Notes under the pieces: model-generated
What the model saw: the letters and a program-made list of their open reading frames with translations, nothing else
Database searches by the model: none
Told to the model about the DNA's origin: nothing
Translations under genes and position numbers: made by a program
Shown here: piece by piece, positions 57,673-64,000 of the stretch
How positions within the stretch are numbered: position 1 is the stretch's first letter
Layout: each line of letters starts with the position of its first letter
Origin: Imbricaverruca yamaguchii
Lineage: Eukaryota > Arthropoda > Thecostraca > Neoverrucidae
Reading direction: 5' to 3'
Length of the DNA stretch: 64,000 nt
NCBI GenBank assembly: GCA_034440575.1
Contig: JAOTOL010001641.1
Span: forward strand, 1,658,501 to 1,722,500

Positions 57673-58040
57673 TAGGGTGGAGTGATAACCAAAATTTTTC
57701 TTGTTAAAGTCTTAAAACTTGCGTTTGGTTCTAATAAGACGATCTGCAAAGTTTTAGAGCAATCTGAGGCCGGGAAGCCGCCGCGCCTCAGGGCTTTCTG
57801 AGGCCGAAATGACGTTTTTCTACCAACTTGCGGGATCAAGCCCGATTTCAGGAATTTAAATAATTAGATAGCAAATAAATATTTATTTCATTGCATTGTA
57901 TTGTTTTTCATCCACCGTTGTGCTAATTTTCACTTCCCTAACTTGAAAATTGTGCCTGCCATGACGCAGAGTTCCGGAAGGTGTGCCGCCCGCAGCGCCA
58001 CCACTCCCCTCTATCGGCAGAAGTATGAACTGCGACCATT
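57673..58040. repeat. Left terminal inverted repeat
   Basis: Matches the complement of 62300-62677. Shared blocks include AAAGTCTTAAAACTTGCGTT, GACGATCTGCAAAGTTTTAG, AGCAATCTGAGGCCGGGAAG, CCGCCGCGCCTCAGGGCTTT and, further in, CCCTCTATCGG. The first 14 bp are identical; 15-45 differ. Confidence 0.9.
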
Positions 58041-58764
58041 CACCGTTCATTCCGCAATATAAGTATCTTTCTTGGTCAACTGGGGGGCAGGTAGGTGGCG
58101 GATTTGAGACAGTGCACAGTGTGCTGACTTCTTATGCGCACAGCGCTATTTTATTACGATTCTAGCGACTTCTATCGACAGCTATACACGATTGGAGCGT
58201 AGCCATAGCCGGCTTTGGCATATTGTGACCTGTCTTTCAGCTTCCAAGCTCACAATGTTTACCTGAGATACCCTGCTAGCATGTTTTCTTGGCTGCATGT
58301 GAATTGTTGCTGCAGATATTTGAACTGAATTAATTTACTTTGGCAGAAACACTGACAATCCCACACCTTACTGGGTGGGTACTCGGTCGCACGACTAACG
58401 CAGACCGCTCAAATTTAGCAGTACTGGCGATGATTGTATGCTCCGACCATCGATTGCCCACCAACTGTTGCATTTGCTCACCATCACCACCATGGTCATG
58501 GGTAAAGAGTTGCTTTGTAAGTTACACCACCGGCGGCCAATATATTGCGCGGCCACGCCGGGGTGGCCGAGGCATATTCTCCAACCATGACCATGGTTGG
58601 AACCGAAAATAAGGATCTACGAGGGCGTGTGTCGCACGGGGAATTTCCAATGCACCCTGAACTTCCTGGTATAGCAAAAAACTTTGCGATACATTTTTAT
58701 CCTATGGCGAGGGATGAATTTTGAAACTTACCAGTTGCCTAACCAGTTTTTGTCTCTTTTCCAG
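58041..58764. promoter_or_regulatory. 5' region of the transposon gene
   Basis: No coding signal. The sequence ends with a strong 3' splice site (TTTTGTCTCTTTTCCAG, 58748-58764), so an upstream non-coding first exon, perhaps starting in or near the left TIR, is likely. No TATA box or start site can be fixed. Confidence 0.4.
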
Positions 58765-58790
58765 ACTAGTGAACCTATCAGATTTCGAGT

Positions 58791-60007
58791 ATGAAAGTAA
58801 AAAAGGTTAAGAGAAGTTCATTCCGATCGAAGACGGCTCGCTTTGCGTTGGGCCATCTCTGCGAACTGCCGAAGAACCAACTGCCACTTCACATTCATGT
58901 ATATAACTTCTACAGACTACAGTCTAACAGACTTCGGGTTGTCGACAACCATGCAGCGGGCGAAAGGCAAATCGCCACGAGCGTTGCCAAGGGCGTTGTA
59001 TACCTTTGGGGGAAAGCAAGCGTCCCTGTTAAATCGTTTCATTCGATTGTCCGGGGTGTCCTGGTGATTATGAAGAAAGGAAAGGATCTAACAAAGACCC
59101 CAATAAAGAAACGCGCTGGCGCAAGCGAAACGATTCCCCTCCATGAGCTGATTGACATCTGCGCGTGCAGTTGTCCTTCGAGAAATGCCTGCAGCTGTCC
59201 CAGTGAGAACAAGGTTCCATACCGTGAGTGGAATTTCTTACAAGACCAGCGAGGTGAGAGGAAGCGAAACATCGGCGGCATTGACATGAAGACCTCCAAT
59301 GCATTGGGGAGGAGGCGAAGAGATCAGAACCGTCTGCGGCCTGACCCGGCTTTCCTTCAGACGGACGCCAACGACTCGGATCCTGGTCCCTCGGGTCTGA
59401 CCGAGCACAGCACGGGACACGAGCCCGAAAGCATGGACGAGGGAAGCAATGTTGACGATGCATATGACACAGGGAGTGTCCACGAACCAACACAGACTAG
59501 GGCTCCGTACAATATGATGCTTCTGGAGAATTTCGTTAAGGAGTGTGACCGGTACATTGAGGTCACTGATAGGATTGCAGTGGCCCTTGGCACCGCTCTC
59601 TTGAAGGACCTTGACCTCGTCACTGAGAACGACATGAGGCACGTCATCACACGAGATAAAGTGATAAGAGCCAGACAAAGGGCACAGGAGAAAGAAAAAC
59701 GAAAGCTAAAGGAGGACATAGGCGGTAAGGTGCAGTGCATGGGATTCGATGGGAGACAGGATATCACAAAGATACGAGAGAAAACAAATGAGCAAGACGT
59801 ACGGCTTACGGGAGAAGAGAAGCATCTGGTATTTGTGAGCGAGCCAGGTAGAACCTACATAGCTCACAGAACACTGACATCAGAAAATAGTGCATCAATT
59901 AAATTAAATAAATTAAAAAACGGTGCACTCGCGAGGATGGAGCGCCAGCTGGGCCGTAGCGTCCAGTGGCTCATCGGCCTTCTTCATGGTAACGTGCTTC
60001 CGATGAG
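58791..60007 (+). CDS. Transposon-borne protein, exon 1 (unassigned family)
   Basis: 405 codons plus 2 nt, ATG start 26 nt after a good acceptor. N-terminal part (residues 1-120) is basic, with ELPKNQLPLHIHVYNFYRLQ, a helical GERQIATSVAKGVVYLWGKA and KRAG. A cysteine cluster CACSCPSRNACSCPSE (about 123-138) is followed by VPYREWNFLQDQRGERKRN, possibly a metal-binding DNA-recognition module. After an acidic spacer there is LENFVKECDRYIEVTDRIAV and a charged coiled-coil-like stretch, then GRTYIAHRTLTSENSA and the conserved GRSVQWLIGLLHGNVLPMR. The donor GTATGT follows. The same kind of protein is, to my memory, widespread as uncharacterised proteins in invertebrates, but I cannot name it. Its position between TIRs suggests a transposase or accessory transposition protein. 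Confidence 0.8.
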
Positions 60008-60261
60008 GTATGTGCCGCTTGTTTTTATAATAAAGCAAGAATTTACTGAAATACTTCGCAACTATCCAGCTGATCCTTACAAATTACATGACATACAATA
60101 ATATACTACGTCATCTGCATACCTATCTAGAACCATGGCAATTTGTGAGTCCGTGGTACAATCCAAACACTTGCCATGCCATTTGCCCATTTAGACCCTG
60201 ATAAATGTTTATCCAATTCCTTCCTTGTCCCAATCCCATTCTGTCCTGGGCTTTTTCGCAG
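60008..60261 (+). other. Intron of the transposon gene
   Basis: 254 nt, GTATGT to CTTTTTCGCAG, phase 2. Joining gives [21 protein letters not shown]. Confidence 0.75.
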
Positions 60262-61187
60262 GCATGTGTTCGTGGAGCTGGATGGAGGCCACGGTACCAG
60301 TGGGTCCAAGTCCTTCAAGGGCCCGCTGGGACAAACTATAGCTGGTGACATTCACCGCCAGCCGGGGGTGGAGTCCCATACCATTCAATGCGCCTGACAT
60401 CGCGGAGCAGGTTGTCGCGGACCTGTCTGCTGACCAGCGCATCCTTCTCCGATACTGCCGAGCCGTCGCCACTGGCGTTGTCAGTGCTGAGCTGGCACGC
60501 GCCAGGCCGGGTCCGCTTAACCACGCGCGGTGGCTAACTCTAGGCATCAGAGTGCTCGTACTGTACACGAGAACTGCGTCGCCAACCCCGGCTCTGACAA
60601 AGATAACAGAGTTTGTCCAGCAGGTGTATGCCCCTATGTGGTTCAACATCAAGGCGCGCCCACTCTTCACGCAAGGAGTCGTGCATCTCTTCAGAACGAT
60701 GAGACTTATTCAGACACAGACACCTCAAGTGCAGACAGTGGCGGAACGTTCAGTGCAACGAAACGCGTGGTTCGCCCACCCGGAGAACCTAATCGTGGCC
60801 ATGGTTGTCGACGCTGAGAGGTCGATCCGGGAGGGGGGGGGTCAAACTGATCATGAGTGCGCGGAGTAACCCGGGATCCCGGTGCCGACAGTTCATGGTG
60901 CCCCCATGAACTGGGAGGCGGCCACATACACCGACATGATTCAATGGGACCATGTCGAGGTGACCGAACCGCCAGTTACCGCTCACATGTCGAACGACGA
61001 GATTATGTCAGCCGTCGACCAACCTCTCTCGCTACCGGCATTCCCATGCCACGCACAAAGTGTCGAGCGATGCGTTACGTCGTCCACGCGTGTGTTCGGC
61101 GAGGACAGGCGACACGGCATTATCGTATCGCGCCAGGCCAGTTGTGCTGCGAGACCGAAATCTGCCAAGAAAAGTGACTTCGTGTAG
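60262..61187 (+). CDS. Transposon-borne protein, exon 2, with three frameshifts
   Basis: Starts [31 protein letters not shown]. The frame changes at a G5 run (60364-60368) to [53 protein letters not shown] and [18 protein letters not shown]. It changes again at G9 (60833-60841) to [13 protein letters not shown] and RCRQFMVP, and at C5 (60901-60905) to [56 protein letters not shown], stop TAG 61185-61187. All parts look well conserved in order. DxSxDQ, the HxRWLT block and HPEN recall the Asp and RW positions of RNase-H-fold transposases, but this is only resemblance. Every break is at a homopolymer: either sequencing error or a recently dead copy. Confidence 0.75.
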
Positions 61188-61201
61188 CGGTAAATGTGAA
61201 A

Positions 61202-62053
<852 letters not shown>

Positions 62054-62299
62054 TGAGAGAGAGAGACATAGACAGTGAGACAGAGACAGAGACAGAGAGA
62101 TAGCCGTGTGCAATTCGTAGTCGTATGGTGGTCCAGGATCTTATTTAGATGAGTAGGTCTTAGGACTAACTGCGCTTAGTTCGTTCTGTTCGTGTGCCTA
62201 TTTGTAGGCATAACAACCATCCGAATATACCCTGTCTTAGATCCGCCCCCTCCCTGCCTTCAGTTGTCACAGAGAGGAACTAAAACGGGAAAACGGCCA

Positions 62300-62677
62300 A
62301 TACCCACAGTTTACACTTCCACCGATAGAGGGCAGTGATGTCGCTGCGGTCGGTGCACCTTACGAGACTCTCCGTAATGACGGTCACAATTTTCAAGTCA
62401 GAGAAGTGAAAATTGGCATAGCGGTCAATGAAAGACTGTAGAATGCAATGAAACAACGTTTTATTTCTATCTAATAATTCGAATTCTTGAAATGGTGATT
62501 TATCCCGCAAGTTCGTTAGAAAACGTCATTTCGGTCTCAGAAAGCCCTGAGGCGCGGCGGCTTCCCGGCCTCAGATTGCTCTAAAACTTTGCAGATCGTC
62601 TTTTTAGAACCAAACGCAAGTTTTAAGACTTTATCACCCAGCGTTTTTACAAAAACGCATAAAATCACTCCACCCTA
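62300..62677. repeat. Right terminal inverted repeat
   Basis: Reverse complement of the left TIR. Next to the tip it has a small hairpin, GCGTTTTTACAAAAACGC (62641-62658), absent at the left end. Confidence 0.9.
62641..62658. repeat. Small palindrome in the right TIR
   Basis: GCGTTTTTACAAAAACGC; arms GCGTTTTT and AAAAACGC with a 2-nt loop. It replaces the left-TIR sequence AACCAAAATTTTTCTTG. Confidence 0.8.
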
Positions 62678-62685
62678 CTGACTAT
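62678..62685. repeat. Target-site duplication, right (5-kb transposon)
   Basis: CTGACTAT, identical to 57665-57672. Confidence 0.9.
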
Positions 62686-63055
62686 ACCTATTCGTTTGGT
62701 TCGCAATAACCAAACAACTTCCAACGGCGAACGACTGGGTCCAATCAGTCCCCAATTCATAGGGGAATGTTGAAACACTCTCCGGCCTTACCCAGACCGT
62801 ACGCTGAAACGAGCCTATTCTAAGGTACTTCATCTCAAACTACCAACGGAAAAAATCGGTGAGAAGAATCATTTGGTGAGAAGTATCGGTGAGAACAATC
62901 CTTCCACAGCAAAGTGGTGCACTAGAAACTCGCGCATGTTCAGTTTTGATCATTTAATTCAGAGCTGTAGTTATACGAGTCTCCAAAAAATGCTTTCACC
63001 ACCAGATTGTTCGCGCATGGAAATTTTGCTTAGCAATATATCAAACTATTTAATT
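62686..63055. other. No gene seen
   Basis: AT-rich intergenic DNA. Confidence 0.45.
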
Positions 63056-63067
63056 TGGTTTCAAGCA

Positions 63068-63129
63068 ATGGGCTCTGCATAACCTCTGCAGGCGATGCGC
63101 CCTTAAACCTCAATAACTAACTAACTAAC
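63068..63129 (+). mobile_element. 62-bp mini-retroposon, copy 5
   Basis: Flanked by a perfect 12-bp target duplication TGGTTTCAAGCA (63056-63067 and 63130-63141). Reads ATGGGCTCTGCATAACCTCT, GCAGGCGATGCGCCCTTAAA, CCTCAATAACTAACTAAC, TAAC. All copies in the window start at the same ATGGG (one TTGGG), share GATGCGCCC and TAAA, and end in a short A/C-rich tandem tail (TAAC, AAC or CA) with target duplications of 11-14 bp. This is the pattern of LINE-driven retroposition, at a length much below normal SINEs. No A or B box is apparent in so short a body. Confidence 0.9.
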
Positions 63130-63141
63130 TGGTTTCAAGCA

Positions 63142-63617
63142 TACCACATTACAGTAAGATGAGCAGAAGTATGATAAATATGAGTCGTGACAGGTACAGG
63201 CGAACAATGCTATACGGGAGAGTGGTTTGGGGAGAATATAGTAACACCTACAGGATACTTTAAATTTTAAAAAGTCAGGGAAAACACTTAGATTGGATTC
63301 ATTAAATTCGCTAGGAATTCAAGTGCTTTTACAGGATACTTCTGTTAAATGAATAATATGGAAGGAAATTTGATCTTATTATAAAATAAACTTTTCATCA
63401 AAGCTCAAAGGTTATTAAGAACATTTCTGCCTTTCCCCGGATAGGCCAGTGAATGTGGTACAAAAGCGCAGGATAGTGAAAAAGACCAGTTTTTTAAATA
63501 ATTTTCAAACAACTAGCAATATTCGGGCATGTTTCAGGAAGACATCTAGATCACTAGACAACCAACTTCATCCCATTTCACAAACTGGCGACGCCAATGG
63601 TGCTTCACGATGAGGAC
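63142..63617. other. No gene seen
   Basis: AT-rich intergenic DNA. Confidence 0.45.
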
Positions 63618-63808
63618 ATGCACCACGCGCCAATGTACCACGATGTACCACGCGCCAATGTACCACGATGTACCACGTGCCAATGTACCACGATGTACCA
63701 CGTGCCAATGTACCACGATGTACCACCCGTCAATGTACCACGATGTACCACGTGCCAATGTACCACGATGTACCACGTGCCAATGTATCACGATGTACCA
63801 CGCGCAAT
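63618..63808 (+). repeat. 25-bp tandem repeat, ~7.5 units
   Basis: Unit CAATGTACCACGATGTACCA plus CGTGC, with CGCGC and CCGTC variants. Short open frames on both strands (CTTCQCTTMYH and VHRGTLARGTSWYI types) are due to the repeat. Confidence 0.95.
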
Positions 63809-64000
63809 TTAGCACTGTGAAATTTATCATCCCACACAGTTCTACTTTTTGCAGCCCTGTTTTATTTCCACTTCAACTCTGAATACAGCGTTGATGCAAT
63901 ATCGAACTTGCATGCAACATAGATATAACATTGCGGCATGTTTCGGTCACAAGCATTCAGAAGATGGTTTAGAACAGCAAGGCATGTCCATAGCTGGATT
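63809..64000. other. No gene seen
   Basis: End of window, AT-rich. Confidence 0.45.

Overview
This is eukaryotic nuclear DNA from an invertebrate animal. The evidence is a spliced class C GPCR of the metabotropic glutamate receptor type, a spliced chromodomain gene, several clades of LINE retrotransposons, tRNA-like (SINE-type) heads, two DNA transposons with 8-bp target duplications, and very long AT, GA and AC microsatellites. An arthropod is plausible from the flavour of the transposon-borne protein, but the sequence alone does not fix the phylum. Gene density is low and most of the window is repeats; most long open frames are by-products of repeats.

Layout. 1-19.4 kb: unique AT-rich DNA with dispersed repeats, a 2.2-kb decayed 20-21-bp satellite (about 10.17-12.37 kb), a decayed minus-strand LINE (14.1-16.3 kb) and three tRNA-like heads. 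19.4-28.8 kb: a plus-strand mGluR-like gene. It has a 2.1-kb GC-rich exon encoding the ligand-binding lobe and all seven TM helices, then tail exons at 22173-22332 and 22631-22791. A 1,034-bp hAT element sits just after the last of these. A phase-compatible acidic exon lies at 28248-28368, next to a 60-bp VNTR and a tandem array of 36-nt exon-like units. 31.4-39.7 kb: one LINE broken by two later LINE insertions, one in each orientation. 40.4-42.0 kb: a LINE lacking its reverse transcriptase core. 42.2-43.8 kb: a microsatellite and a satellite that switches strand.

47.3-52.4 kb: the 3' part of a minus-strand chromodomain gene. Six exons join in phase to a stop codon (657 nt, 219 codons). One exon has a duplicated copy nearby, and a CR1-like LINE lies 44 bp upstream of a splice acceptor. 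52.5-57.0 kb: CR1-like LINE copies. 57,673-62,677: a 5,005-bp DNA transposon with roughly 370-bp terminal inverted repeats and a perfect 8-bp target duplication. It carries a two-exon gene for a protein of about 710 residues that I cannot assign to a named transposase superfamily.

The most unusual things are (1) this transposon, which ties an unassigned invertebrate protein family to TIRs and a TSD, and (2) a family of 55-62-bp retroposons. At least four complete copies here have 11-14-bp target duplications, and two have a related empty site in the same window. All coordinates and splice calls come from reading the sequence; no database search was run.
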